Assembly: GCF_002804105.1 (NCBI RefSeq) | Contig: NZ_CP024964.1 | Coordinates: 62,001-126,000, forward strand | Origin: Mesoplasma melaleucae | GTDB taxonomy: Bacteria > Bacillota_I > Bacilli_A > Mycoplasmatales > Mycoplasmataceae | Length of the DNA stretch: 64,000 nt | Reading direction: 5' to 3' | In this document: piece after piece, positions 1 through 8,790 of the stretch | How the letters are laid out: the number at the start of each line of letters is the position of its first letter | Position numbering within the stretch: the stretch's first letter is position 1 | Translations under genes and position numbers: made by a program | Notes under the pieces: model-generated | Databases searched by the model: none | Seen by the model: only the letters and a program-made list of their open reading frames with translations | What the model was told of the DNA's origin: nothing

Positions 1-468
1 CCAACAAGTCAACAATTAGCAGATATTGCAAAAATGACAGCAAAATTTGCTCAATCGTTTGATGTTAAAAATCCTGAAGTTGCTTTATTAAGTTACTCAA
101 CAGCAGGATCTGGAGCAGGTGAAGATGTTGATCGTGTTAAAGAAGCAATTAACTTATTAGATTCTCAAACAGTCGATTTTAATTATGCCGGAGAAATTCA
201 ATTTGATGCAGCATGAGATAAAGAAATTAGAAATAAAAAATTTAAAGATTGTAAATTAACTAAACAAACACCTGATGTATTTGTGTTCTCTGATATTAAT
301 GCAGGAAACATTGGTTATAAAATTGCACAAAGAATGGGTGGATACGAAGCAATTGGTCCATTTGTTCTAGGATTCAATAAACCAGTTAATGATTTAAGCC
401 GTGGGGCTACATTAGTTGATATTATGAACACAGCAATTATTACAATTTATCAAGCATTGGAGGCATAA
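1..468 (+). CDS. pta: Phosphate acetyltransferase, C-terminal part
   Basis: Cut by the window start; about 155 C-terminal residues remain, open from base 1, of a family usually about 320 long. Pta converts acetyl-CoA and phosphate to acetyl phosphate in the cytoplasm. The visible part has the family's C-terminal blocks: the Ser/Gly-rich stretch LLSYSTAGSG, a conserved Trp encoded by TGA (base 214), TPDVFVFSDINAGN, and the end block LGFNKPVNDLSRGA. It stops one base before ackA, so the two are almost certainly co-transcribed and act in sequence to make ATP from acetyl-CoA. Confidence 0.95.
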
Positions 469-469
469 T

Positions 470-1663
470 ATGATTTTAGTAATTAATGCAGGAAGTAGTT
501 CAATCAAATTTAGATTGTTCAACGATTCTGATAAAAAAAATCCAATTGATATTCTTGATGGAATAGCTGAAAGAATAACAATTGGTGGAGATGTTTCGTT
601 TAAATATGAAGGCAAGAAATACGAATATGAAGTAGCTTTACCAAATCACGAAGTAGCAATTAAATTTATTTTAGATAAATTAATTGAATTAAATATTATT
701 AGCAATGTTGATGATATTAGTGCAGTTGGATTTAGAGTTGTTCATGGGGGAACAATTAGTAAATCATCAATTATTAATGATGATGTGTTTAATAAAATTA
801 AAGATGCTGTTAAATTAGCACCTTTACATAACCCAGGAGCAATTACAGCTATTGAAGCTGTTAAAAAAGTTATGCCAAAAGCAGAATTGGTTGCATGCTT
901 TGATACAGCATTCCATCAAACTTTAGCAGAGGAACAATATTTATATGCAGTTCCTTATTCTTGATATCAAAAATATGGAGTAAGAAAATACGGATTTCAT
1001 GGAATTAGTTACCAATACATCACAGAAAAAATGTCTGAGGTTTTAAACAAACCAAAAGATAAACTAAACTTAATTGTTTGCCACCTTGGTAATGGTGCAA
1101 GTATAGCATGCATCAAAAATGGTAAGTCATTTGATACAACAATGGGATTAACTCCTCTCGCTGGTGTAATGATGGGTACAAGAAGTGGTGATATTGATCC
1201 ATCAATTATCGAGTACATGTGTAAACAATTAAATACAGATGCTTCAAAAATAACAAATATGTTAAATAAAGAATCAGGTCTATTAGGAGTAAGTGGTAAA
1301 TCAAGCGATATGCGTGATGTAGCAGGTGGATATTTTAGCGGTGATTCAGATTTCAAGCGTGCACTTAACAAATATACTCAAGTTGCAGCAGATTACATTA
1401 TTAGGTTTGCAAACTTATTAGGACACGATATTGATGCAATCGTTTTCACAGCAGGTGTTGGAGAAAACTCAGCGCATACAAGACAGTTTACACTTCAAAA
1501 GTTACCTTTACTAGACATTAAATTAGACATGGATAAAAATGAAGAAAGAAACTACAAAGATTACAAATACATTTCTGCAGCAGATTCAAAAATTAAAGTA
1601 TTAGCTTTTAGAACTAATGAAGAATTAATGATTTGTAAAGACACAATAAGTTTAACTAAATAA
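470..1663 (+). CDS. ackA: Acetate kinase
   Basis: 397 aa, normal family length. Transfers phosphate from acetyl phosphate to ADP, giving acetate and ATP. Visible motifs: NAGSSSIKF at residues 5-13, GFRVVHGG with the conserved Arg, FDTAFHQT, YGFHGISY, the phosphate-binding CHLGNGAS, and GLTPLAGVMMGTRSGD. One TGA codon at base 962 encodes Trp. The ATG lies one base after the pta stop and the ribosome-binding site GGAGG sits inside the pta end, so translation is probably coupled. A hairpin terminator follows. Confidence 0.97.
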
Positions 1664-1671
1664 TATTTTCC

Positions 1672-1697
1672 AAAAAACCCTTATATTGGGTTTTTTT
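1672..1697 (+). terminator. Rho-independent terminator after ackA
   Basis: Arms AAAAAACCC and GGGTTTTTT around a 7-base loop, running into a T tract. It closes the pta-ackA unit. Confidence 0.85.
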
Positions 1698-1758
1698 CCA
1701 TCAATTTACAACATTTCTTGTTTAAAATAAAATACAATAATTAGGAAGGAGAAGCAAT

Positions 1759-2559
1759 ATGAAAAAAGTTTTATTTATAGGGCTTGGACACATGGGTTCA
1801 GCTCTAATAAAAGGTGTTCTTTCAAAGAAAGAACACAAAATTGAAGTATATGGATATGATGCTATTAAAGAAGTACAAGAAAAAGCATTAGCCAATATTT
1901 CAGCTTTAAAAGCATTTAACGATTTAAAAGAGGTTGAGTCAGAAAACATTGATTTTGTTGTTATAGGAACAAGACCAATGGATGTAGAGCCATTATGTGA
2001 AAATTTAGATAAATTAAACATGGATGGAAAAACTGTTATTTGCATGGCAAATGCAGTTACAATCGATAGAGTTCAAAATAGTTTTAAAAATAATAAAAAC
2101 GTTTCAGTTATTAGAATGATGCCTAACATGAATGCATCAATTCAAAAATCTGTAACAGCATTAGCAACAAAAAATGCTAGCCCAGAGCAATTAAAATTTG
2201 CATCTAAAATGTTTGAATTATGTGGAATAGTTGAATTAATTAGTGAAGATAAATTTGGGACATTAACAGCAGTTTCTGGGTGTTTACCAGCTTATGCATT
2301 TACATTCTTTAAAGGACTTACAGATTACGCTGTAGAAAAAGGATTTAACAGAGATCAAGCTTACAGAATAGCTGAAATAGCAGTAATTGGAAGCATTATG
2401 AATGCAGCAAATGCAAAAACAGATTTAAGAACAATGATTGATCAAATTTGTGTACCTAACGGTTCAACAATTGAAGGACAAAAAGTATTAGATAATGACG
2501 GTTTCGAAGACATCCTTAAAAAATGTCTTGCAGCAGCAGAAAAAAAAGCGTCTGCATAG
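1759..2559 (+). CDS. proC: Pyrroline-5-carboxylate reductase
   Basis: 266 aa, usual length. Reduces pyrroline-5-carboxylate to proline with NAD(P)H in the cytoplasm. The N-terminus is a Rossmann dinucleotide site (FIGLGHMGSALIKG, residues 6-19). VIRMMPNMNA in mid-protein and the C-terminal block TAVSGCLPAYAFTFFKGLTD match the P5CR dimerisation and active-site region, although SGSGPAY is more typical than SGCLPAY. A strong AGGAAGGAG ribosome-binding site stands 8 bases before the ATG. No other proline biosynthesis gene is adjacent, so the precursor may come from arginine or ornithine breakdown (inference). Confidence 0.9.
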   Translation: MKKVLFIGLGHMGSALIKGVLSKKEHKIEVYGYDAIKEVQEKALANISALKAFNDLKEVESENIDFVVIGTRPMDVEPLCENLDKLNMDGKTVICMANAVTIDRVQNSFKNNKNVSVIRMMPNMNASIQKSVTALATKNASPEQLKFASKMFELCGIVELISEDKFGTLTAVSGCLPAYAFTFFKGLTDYAVEKGFNRDQAYRIAEIAVIGSIMNAANAKTDLRTMIDQICVPNGSTIEGQKVLDNDGFEDILKKCLAAAEKKASA

Positions 2560-2573
2560 TTTAAGGTAAAGAT

Positions 2574-4297
2574 ATGAATTTACAATAAAAATTAGTTTCT
2601 AAAGATAAAGAAATTGATTCTAAATACCTTGAATTAGAAAACTTAATTAAATCAGATTCTAGTGAAAAAACAAAAAATTAAAGAAGCTGAATTAAAAGTT
2701 GATAATTTATTTGATGAATATGTCGAATTGCAAAAAAATAAAGAATTAAAAAATTTACGTATAGAAAATAAAGAAAAATATAAGAAAATATTAGCTAGTT
2801 ATAAAGCAGAAATAAAATCTGCAAAAGAAAAATCAAAACTAGAAATTAAAAAAATAAAAGAGAAAACTTTAACTGATCAAAATAAAGAAGCTGATGCTAA
2901 AGCTAAAGATATTAGAAATATTGAAATAAAAAATATTTCTGAATCAAAGAAAAATAAAATGAATAAATCTACAGGAATGGTAGATAAAATTGAAATAAAA
3001 TAAATGCATTGATTTAAAACTGAACAAGCAAAACAAAAATATATGAAAGTTACTTCTGAAAAATACTAAAACAGGTTTAGTTGGTTCAGAAAAAGAAAAA
3101 TTAAATCTTGAAATAAACAGAATTAATAAAAATATGAAAATAAATTAGCAGAAGCAAAAGAAAATTTTGCAGTAACAAATAAAGTTATGAACAAACAACT
3201 AATTTTCATAATCCCAATTCATGTTTTCGCACTTGTTGGATCTCTTGCGATGATTTTAAACTATTTAGTTTACTTACCACAAAAAGCTGCAATTAATAAC
3301 AAACTTGCTTATGGTGGTTCATTTTCACAAGCATCATATACAATAGGATTTATCTTATGTATATTACTAATCGTGATTGGATTGGCATTTACTATTTATG
3401 TATCAGTTGTTTCAAAAAAATCATTGATTAAAGAAAGAAAAACAACAATGACTAAAAATTTATCAACAGGTTATTAGTTGGTTTCCTAGAATTATTTGGT
3501 ATTGGTGCTTTTGCTCTGACAATTTCAATTTCTAATGTAATTGGTTTAATTGAAGATGACAAACAAATACCGGGTAAATTAAATGTTAGTTATGCAATGA
3601 GTGTTGTTTTACAAGAAATTATTATGATTACAGCTGTTGAAGTTGATATCATTACTTTAGTGGCATTGATTACCGCTGCTGTAGGTGGTAGTTACTTAGG
3701 AGCTACTGTTGCAAATAAAGTAAATAAATTAAAAATTAAATTTGGAATGTCACTAGTTTTATTTGTTAGTGTTATATTAATGATCTTACAACACCTCAAG
3801 TTGGAGTTATTGTAACAGGAGAAGGTGTAACAAAATTGCCTTTTACAGAAGCTAAAATTTTATATTGCCATTATAGTTTTCTTAATTTTGGGATGTTTAA
3901 TGAGTTTTGGAGTTGGATTATATGCACCAGCTTTAGTTGCAATTTCATTATTAGGTATTGATGGAATGGCTGCTTACCCAATTATGATGGGTGCATGGCA
4001 TTCTTAATGACAGTTGCCAGTCATAAATTTATTAGAGATAAAAACTATAGTCCCTATAGTCCAAAATTATCAGTAACTTTAGAAATGACTGGATGTTTTG
4101 GAATATTTATTTCATTTATCGTTTTATTCTTAATCATAAGAATAGGTCTAAAAATGAATGAACAAACTTTATTATGAATTGTTATTTCAGTTATTGTTTA
4201 TTCAGCATTTTTAATGTTTACAGGATGTTTAAAAGTATTTGATCAAAATAAAAAGAACAAATATGAAAAACTATCAGTAAAATATCAAAATGAATAA
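2574..4297 (+). pseudogene. TauE/SafE-type permease with N-terminal coiled coil, broken
   Basis: One ancestral gene can be followed across all three frames. The first part (2574 to about 3185) is a Lys/Glu-rich coiled coil, interrupted by TAA at 2589 and at 3001 and by shifts near 2650, 3070 and 3130. The second part (3187 onward) is a multi-span membrane protein with blocks like the TauE/SafE anion exporter family: VGFLELFGIGAFALT, PGKLNVSYA, ITAAVGGSYLGATVANK, LKIKFGMSLVLFVSVILM. Frameshifts near 3470, 3790, 3870 and 3990 break it. A fused cytoplasmic coiled coil is unusual for this family. The number of lesions rules out a functional protein. Confidence 0.8.
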
Positions 4298-4642
4298 AAG
4301 AAGTTTAATAATTCAATAATCGCAAAGTTTAGAATTGGTAGCATAATACATTTATTAGCCTTAATTCCTTTAATTTTATTTCTACCCTTCGCGAAAAATT
4401 TTATTTCAACCCAAAAATATAAAGATTGAAATAAACGGAACCCTTAAAAATTACAAACATGAAGATGTAAAAAAATTTTATATAAAAACGCAACTATATT
4501 TGGTACAAAAGAATATATTTACTTTGAGGTTGATGATTTAAAATTTCAAAAACTTTTTAAATACACTAAAACAAATGTAGTGATGTATGCACTTTATTAT
4601 AATTTGATTAAAATAAACAAAAAAGTAAAAAAACAAAGTTAA
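4290..4642 (+). pseudogene. Remnant of a small membrane protein
   Basis: Follows the permease remnant, with an ATG overlapping its stop. After a few codons the frame is lost. A hydrophobic segment (HLLALIPLILFLPFAKNF) is readable in one frame and a soluble tail (FGTKEYIYFEVDDLKFQKLF, ending KKVKKQS) in another, so at least two frameshifts separate them. The original would have been about 115 residues with one membrane span. Family not recognised. It decays together with the upstream permease, suggesting they were one unit. Confidence 0.5.
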
Positions 4643-4674
4643 ATTAAAAAAATCTAATATTTGTGTAATTTAAA

Positions 4675-5274
4675 TTAAAACTTTTTAGCAGCTTCAATTA
4701 ATTTAAGAACAATTGTTGAAACAATATCTTTTGGTGTTTGTGTGCTTAAAGGTTCAACCTTAACACCAGCTAATAAAATAGGTTCAGCTACTGTAGCTCC
4801 CATGAATTCTCAAGTACCTTTTAAGTAAGCTACATGATCTCCTCATGGGTATCAACCTTTTGGAGCACCTTGAGTTGCAAGAATTTGAATTTTTAATTTA
4901 TCCAATAAACCAATACTTTCTCCTTTAGTTGCATATTTATATGAAAATGTTTGGTTTGCTAATGCAACATGATCAATATAGTTTTTTAACATTCCAGAAA
5001 CTTGGAAGTTATACATTGGTGCAATAACTAAAACTTTATCAACTTCTTTTAATTGGTTAATGTATTTCATACCTTCATCTTCACTTCAGTATGTGCCAAA
5101 TGTTTCAGTTGTTAATGTGTTTGTACCAACAACTAATTTGTTTAAATTTAATTCAATAATTTCGTCTTTTGGATTAACTTTTTTATATTCTTCTAAAAAT
5201 ACTCTAGCCATTTCATGTGAATTTGATTTTTCACTTGGAATAACAGAACCGTTTAATACTAATACTTTACTCAT
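4675..5274 (-). CDS. azoR: FMN-dependent NADH-azoreductase
   Basis: 199 aa, usual for the AzoR/AcpD flavodoxin-like family. Reduces quinones and azo compounds using NADH and FMN. Visible: N-terminal strand and loop [17 protein letters not shown] (FMN phosphate site), [22 protein letters not shown] (the PMYNF-x-P-type flavin block), and [11 protein letters not shown] before a TGA-encoded Trp. Three Trp codons are TGA. The ribosome-binding site AGGAGAA is upstream. A broken paralogue lies at 8039-8635, so this is probably the working copy. Confidence 0.9.
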
Positions 5275-5302
5275 AAAAATATTCTCCTTTTTTATTATTT
5301 TA

Positions 5303-5326
5303 ATTATATCACTGAAAGTTTATAAT
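5303..5326. promoter_or_regulatory. Divergent promoters between azoR and tatD-like gene
   Basis: A minus-strand TATAAT at 5308-5303 faces azoR, and a plus-strand TATAAT at 5321-5326 faces the hydrolase at 5356. No convincing -35 boxes were seen, as is usual in mollicutes. Confidence 0.55.
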
Positions 5327-5355
5327 TAATATTATGAAAAAAACTCAAAGGAGCT

Positions 5356-6159
5356 ATGAAAATGAAAGATAATAAAATATTTGATGCGCATATTCATTTC
5401 AACGATGACTATAAATATACTGATGAAATGATTGAACCAATGATTAAAGAAGCAATAGAAAATAATGTTGAAGGTTTTTTATGTGCAAGTTTTGACTTAA
5501 AATCTAGTCAAAAGGCTATTGAGTTATCAAAGCAATACAAAGGCATTGTTTTTGCAGGAATCGCAATTCATCCAAATGAAGTTTCAAATACAGAATTAAG
5601 TGTTTTTGATAAACTTGACGAATTAGCTAAATTTGATGAAGTTGTTGCAATTGGTGAAACTGGTTTGGATTACTTTTATACTAGAGAAGATATTGATTTA
5701 CAGAAATTGTTTTTTAAAAAACATATTGAAATAGCAAAGAAACATAATAAAATACTACAAGTTCATATTAGAGATCAAGTTGATGTTTTCGACGCTTATG
5801 ATGATGTGCTTGAAATCTTAAAAGAAGTAAATGCAAATAATGTAATAATTCACTGTTTTTCAGCTAATAAAGAATATGCTCAAAAGTTTTTAGAAGTTGA
5901 ATGTTATATTATCATTGGTGGAGCAGTAACTTTTAAAAATGCAAAAGTTTTACAAGAAGCAGCACAATATATTCCATTAGAAAAGATGTTAATTGAAACT
6001 GATGCTCCATATTTAACACCGCATCCACACCGTGGGCAACTTAATGAAGCTAAATTTATTAATCTAACTGTTGAAAAAATAGCTGAGTTAAAGAATGTAT
6101 CAAAAGAAGAAGTAATAAAAATTACAACTAGTAACGCTAAACTAATTTTTAATATTTAA
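5356..6159 (+). CDS. TatD-family metal-dependent hydrolase, copy 1
   Basis: 267 aa, full length for TatD/YcfH nucleases (TIM-barrel amidohydrolase superfamily; 3'-5' DNA/RNA exonuclease activity known in the family). All metal ligands are visible: DAHIHF (H12, H14), VAIGETGLDY (E101), LQVHIRD, IIHCFS and LIETDAPYLTP. The first two codons could be skipped in favour of the ATG at residue 3; the first ATG is 1 base after AAAGGAGCT, so the second (5362) is about equally likely. Its neighbour at 6209 is a paralogue. Confidence 0.9.
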   Translation: MKMKDNKIFDAHIHFNDDYKYTDEMIEPMIKEAIENNVEGFLCASFDLKSSQKAIELSKQYKGIVFAGIAIHPNEVSNTELSVFDKLDELAKFDEVVAIGETGLDYFYTREDIDLQKLFFKKHIEIAKKHNKILQVHIRDQVDVFDAYDDVLEILKEVNANNVIIHCFSANKEYAQKFLEVECYIIIGGAVTFKNAKVLQEAAQYIPLEKMLIETDAPYLTPHPHRGQLNEAKFINLTVEKIAELKNVSKEEVIKITTSNAKLIFNI

Positions 6160-6208
6160 AAAAGTTTTATAATTAAATTATAGATACGAGAAAAAAGAGG
6201 ACTATAAA

Positions 6209-7015
6209 ATGGCAGGAGTTTATGACACACATTGTCACTTAAATGACAATATATATATTGAAAACGAAATTTCAAGTAGAGAAATGGTAGCTGAAGCTAA
6301 AAAAAGTGGAGTTGACATCATCAATAATGTTGGATATGATATTAAATCTTCAAGAGTTGCTTTAGTACAAGCGCAAAAAAATAAGAATGTTTGAGCATTA
6401 GTTGGTATTCACCCAACTCATGCACAATTTTTTACAGAAGAAGCATACAACACTTTAGAAATTATAGCTAATGCTGATAAAGTTGTAGGAATTGGTGAAA
6501 CTGGTTTGGATTACTCAAGAGGAACTGATTATAAAGCACAACAAATAGCAGGATTTATTAAGCAAGTAAAATTAGCTAAGAAAATGGACTTACCATTAAT
6601 GCTTCATGTTAGAGATGTTCCGGGATCAACTGATGCTTATGAAGACACTCTATCGATACTAAAAAAAGAAAAATACTTTAGCGGTGTTTTACATGCTTTC
6701 AACGAAAGTTTAGAAGTAGCACAAAAATTTATTGAAAAAGGAATTTTAATATCAGTTAATGGACAAATTACAAGAGATAAAAATTTAAAAAAAGTTATTA
6801 AAGATTTACCAATGAACAGTATTGTTGTTGAATCTGATGCACCATACGATACACCAAAACCGTATAATAAAAAAACTAACGCTCCTAAATACTTACCATT
6901 AGTGGTACAATCTATAGCAAACATTAAAAAAATGAACAGATCAGATGTTGCTGAAATAACAAGAGACAATGCAATGAGAGTATTTTTCTCAATAGATAAA
7001 AAAAACTTAGCCTAA
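6209..7015 (+). CDS. TatD-family metal-dependent hydrolase, copy 2
   Basis: 268 aa paralogue of the gene just upstream. Metal ligands are kept: YDTHCHLND, VVGIGETGLDY, LMLHVRD, VLHAFNES, VVESDAPYDTP. One Trp is TGA (base 6392). It has its own TATAAT (6168-6173) and AGAGGA ribosome-binding site, so the two copies are probably separately transcribed. The substrate loops differ (YDTPKPYNKK versus YLTPHPHRGQ), which suggests diverged specificity (inference). The terminator overlaps its last codons. Confidence 0.9.
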
Positions 7016-7027
7016 GCTAAGTTTTTT
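7001..7027. terminator. Bidirectional terminator between tatD-like gene and metallothionein-like gene
   Basis: An 11-bp inverted repeat AAAAACTTAGC/GCTAAGTTTTT with loop CTAA, flanked by A and T tracts, so it can act on both strands. It overlaps the last codons of the hydrolase and abuts the stop of the convergent small gene. Confidence 0.8.
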
Positions 7028-7028
7028 G

Positions 7029-7139
7029 TTAGTCACATGAGCATTCGCTCATTGTGCAGTTGCAATCTTTGCATGTGCAATTTTCTTTTACACAATCTGC
7101 GCATTTGCAACTTTTACAAGTACATTTGTTATTTGACAT
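7029..7139 (-). CDS. Metallothionein-like cysteine-rich mini-protein
   Basis: 36 aa with 11 Cys at positions 6, 8, 11, 13, 16, 21, 23, 26, 28, 33 and 35, in repeated C-x-C and C-x-x-C spacing, with Lys, Asp and Ser between and no aromatic residue. That composition is what metallothioneins use to wrap Cu(I), Zn(II) or Cd(II) in thiolate clusters. Support for a real gene: a perfect GGAGG ribosome-binding site 7 bases before the ATG, a terminator directly after the stop, and a divergently transcribed Cys-rich partner. It is shorter than the cyanobacterial SmtA type (about 56 aa) and has no His, so homology to known families is unproven. Metal scavenging or storage is inference. Confidence 0.8.
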   Translation of the reverse strand: MSNNKCTCKSCKCADCVKENCTCKDCNCTMSECSCD

Positions 7140-7149
7140 ATGAACCTCC

Positions 7150-7165
7150 AAGGAAATTATTCCTT
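7150..7165. promoter_or_regulatory. Inverted repeat upstream of the metallothionein-like gene
   Basis: AAGGAA, 4-base spacer, TTCCTT: a perfect dyad between the start of the small gene and its probable promoter. It could be an operator or an mRNA hairpin next to the ribosome-binding site. Confidence 0.4.
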
Positions 7166-7188
7166 AATTTAAATAATAGCACTAAATT

Positions 7189-7239
7189 TAAAATATGTAT
7201 ATAAAATATGTATATAAATTATTTTTTATAATGTATAAT
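7189..7239 (+). promoter_or_regulatory. Tandem 13-bp repeat and twin -10 boxes before the ribbon-helix-helix-like gene
   Basis: TAAAATATGTATA occurs twice head to tail (7189-7201, 7202-7214). Two TATAAT boxes follow at 7227-7232 and 7234-7239. Tandem direct repeats are the typical target layout of ribbon-helix-helix regulators, which fits the gene downstream. Confidence 0.5.
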
Positions 7240-7260
7240 CAAATTAAAGAGGTACACACA

Positions 7261-7587
7261 ATGAAAATTAAAGAATTAGAAATAGTTAATAAATTGGGTG
7301 GTAAACCAGTTAATATCTATTTAAATGATGAAACTTTAATATTAGAAGAAATGTTTGAAAAGAAATTTAATCAAAAACCCAATAGATCAAAAATTTATAA
7401 AGAGTTTTTAAAAAAACAATTAGGTGAAGAGCTTTTATCAGAAGCAAATAACTTAGATAAAAATGTTTGCGATTGCTGTAAGCAAGATTATTCAGTAACA
7501 AAGAAACAAATGTATATTTGTAAAGATAAAGATTTATATAAAACTTGCATAGTTTGTCACGAATGCATCATAAAAAATAAAATCTAA
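7261..7587 (+). CDS. Cys-rich protein with ribbon-helix-helix-like N-terminus, possible metal sensor
   Basis: 108 aa from the ATG preceded by AAAGAGG; an earlier in-frame ATG at 7195 lies in the promoter repeats and is unlikely. Residues 16-55 have the pattern of a ribbon-helix-helix DNA-binding fold: strand PVNIYLND, helix ETLILEEMFEKKF, then NRSKIYKEFLKKQL with the typical N-R-S start of helix B. Residues 70-102 carry seven Cys (70, 72, 73, 87, 96, 99, 102) in CDCC and CxxCxxC clusters, a likely zinc ribbon or soft-metal site. It is divergent from the metallothionein-like gene. Role as its metal-responsive regulator is inference; the family was not recognised. Confidence 0.65.
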   Translation: MKIKELEIVNKLGGKPVNIYLNDETLILEEMFEKKFNQKPNRSKIYKEFLKKQLGEELLSEANNLDKNVCDCCKQDYSVTKKQMYICKDKDLYKTCIVCHECIIKNKI

Positions 7588-7590
7588 AAT

Positions 7591-7923
7591 TTAGAATTTA
7601 TTTTTTATCATTTTTGATTCCTCATTCATTCATTCATTAATCTGGTTAAGCATAGGTTGTAAACTTTTTCCTAGATCAGTTAATGAATATTCTACTTTTG
7701 GTGAAACTACAGGATACACTTTAAGCTCAATCTAATCATTTTTTTCTAAAAATCTTAAATTTGTTGTTAGTACTTTTTGACTTATTCCAGCAAATCTTTT
7801 TTCTAATTCATTAAATCGGCATGTTCGGAATGCTAATTCTCTTATAATAAGAATCACTCATTTTGATTTAATAAAACTTAATGTATATTCTAAAGGACAA
7901 AATATCTCCACAAATTCACACAC
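7591..7923 (-). pseudogene. HxlR-family regulator with one in-frame stop
   Basis: 110 codons from a GTG start, all in one frame, with a single TAG at 7734-7732 (codon 64). The sequence is clearly HxlR-type winged helix: CPLEYTLSFIKSKW, ILIIRELAFRTCRFNELEK, GISQKVLTTNLRFLEKND, then after the stop IELKVYPVVSPKVEYSLT and DLGKSLQPMLNQM. HxlR proteins often control a divergent oxidoreductase, and the divergent neighbour here is a broken azoreductase. Both have decayed. One base change would restore the frame, so recent loss or a sequencing error is possible. Confidence 0.8.
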
Positions 7924-7933
7924 TTTCTTTTTG

Positions 7934-7964
7934 GTAAGTATATAAGAATTTTGTATGTACTTAC
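7934..7964. promoter_or_regulatory. Probable HxlR operator
   Basis: GTAAGTA and TACTTAC form a perfect 7-bp inverted repeat with a 17-base spacer, in the gap between the divergent hxlR and azoR remnants, where HxlR proteins normally bind. Confidence 0.5.
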
Positions 7965-8038
7965 ATTTTATTTTGCTATATATTGTTATATACATGTTAA
8001 CCAAAAAATACAAAATAAAAAAATAGAGGAATCATAAA

Positions 8039-8635
8039 ATGAGCAAAATTTTAGTTATTAATTCAAGTGTTTTACAAAAAGAAAATTCTGATTCACTTGC
8101 AATGTCAAACTTATTTATAAATGAATACAAAACTTTAAATCCAAATGATGAAGTAGTCTACGTTGATCTAAATGATCTTAAAATGGCAAAAAACATTAAC
8201 AAAAAGCAATATAGGAACATACTTTAATGAACAAGATTCATTTAGTGTTATTAAACAATTAAAAACAGTTGATAAAATTGTAATTAATTTTTTCAATGAT
8301 TAATTATGGGATACCAGCTATCTTAAAAAATTACATTGATCATATAACAATTGCAAACGTTACATTTACTTATAAAGAGTCAACTGATTGTAGTCCAATT
8401 GGATTATTATCCAAACATTAAAAATGTTCAATTATTAGCAACAAAAGGTGGAGCAGGAACACCAAACTCAGAATTTACAGATTATGTAAAAAATATTTGA
8501 AAATTCTTGGATGCAAAAGTTGCAACACCAATCATTAATTAAATGATGGATATACCTCCATATAATGAATATTCACCAGTTCAAAATGCTGAAAAAGTTA
8601 AAGAAAAAATTTTTAAAGCAGCAAAAGCTTTTTAA
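8039..8635 (+). pseudogene. Second azoreductase, broken
   Basis: Starts well: AGAGGA ribosome-binding site, ATG, and KILVINSSVLQKENSDS like the intact AzoR at 4675-5274. The frame is then lost near 8210 and again near 8300 and 8410. Later blocks are recognisable in other frames (ILKNYIDHITIANVTFTYK, LLATKGGAGTP, KIFKAAKAF at the end), and there is an in-frame TAA near 8540. Length and layout match the 199-aa family, so this is a dead paralogue. Confidence 0.8.
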
Positions 8636-8640
8636 TTTAA

Positions 8641-8690
8641 AAAAAACAAAAGACGCTTTAGAGTGCTACCAAAATAGTAAGTATTAAGTA
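8641..8690. repeat. Left copy of an imperfect inverted repeat bracketing the HsdR-IS-Fic segment
   Basis: Contains AAAAGACGCTTT and, after a short gap, TACCAAAATAGTAAGTATTAA. The reverse complement of 12980-13055 contains AAAAGACACTTT and TACCAAAAAGTAAGTATTAA in the same order with similar spacing. The two copies lie 4.3 kb apart. Confidence 0.55.
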
Positions 8691-8790
8691 AAAAGTGAGA
8701 TAAAGCATATTTCACTTTTTTATTTCACTTTTTTATTCTTACTAAAATTGGATAAGTTATAATATAACTAATAATAAAAAAGGAGTACTT

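Noticed and set aside
1009-1371. 120-codon minus-strand open frame inside ackA
   Set aside because: Shadow of a strongly conserved gene on the other strand; no start signal. The same applies to minus-strand frames over proC, tatD-like, pepA, cysS and similar genes.
7195-7587. Longer form of the Cys-rich RHH-like protein starting at 7195
   Set aside because: The extra 22 residues are encoded by the promoter repeats and -10 boxes; the ATG at 7261 has a ribosome-binding site.
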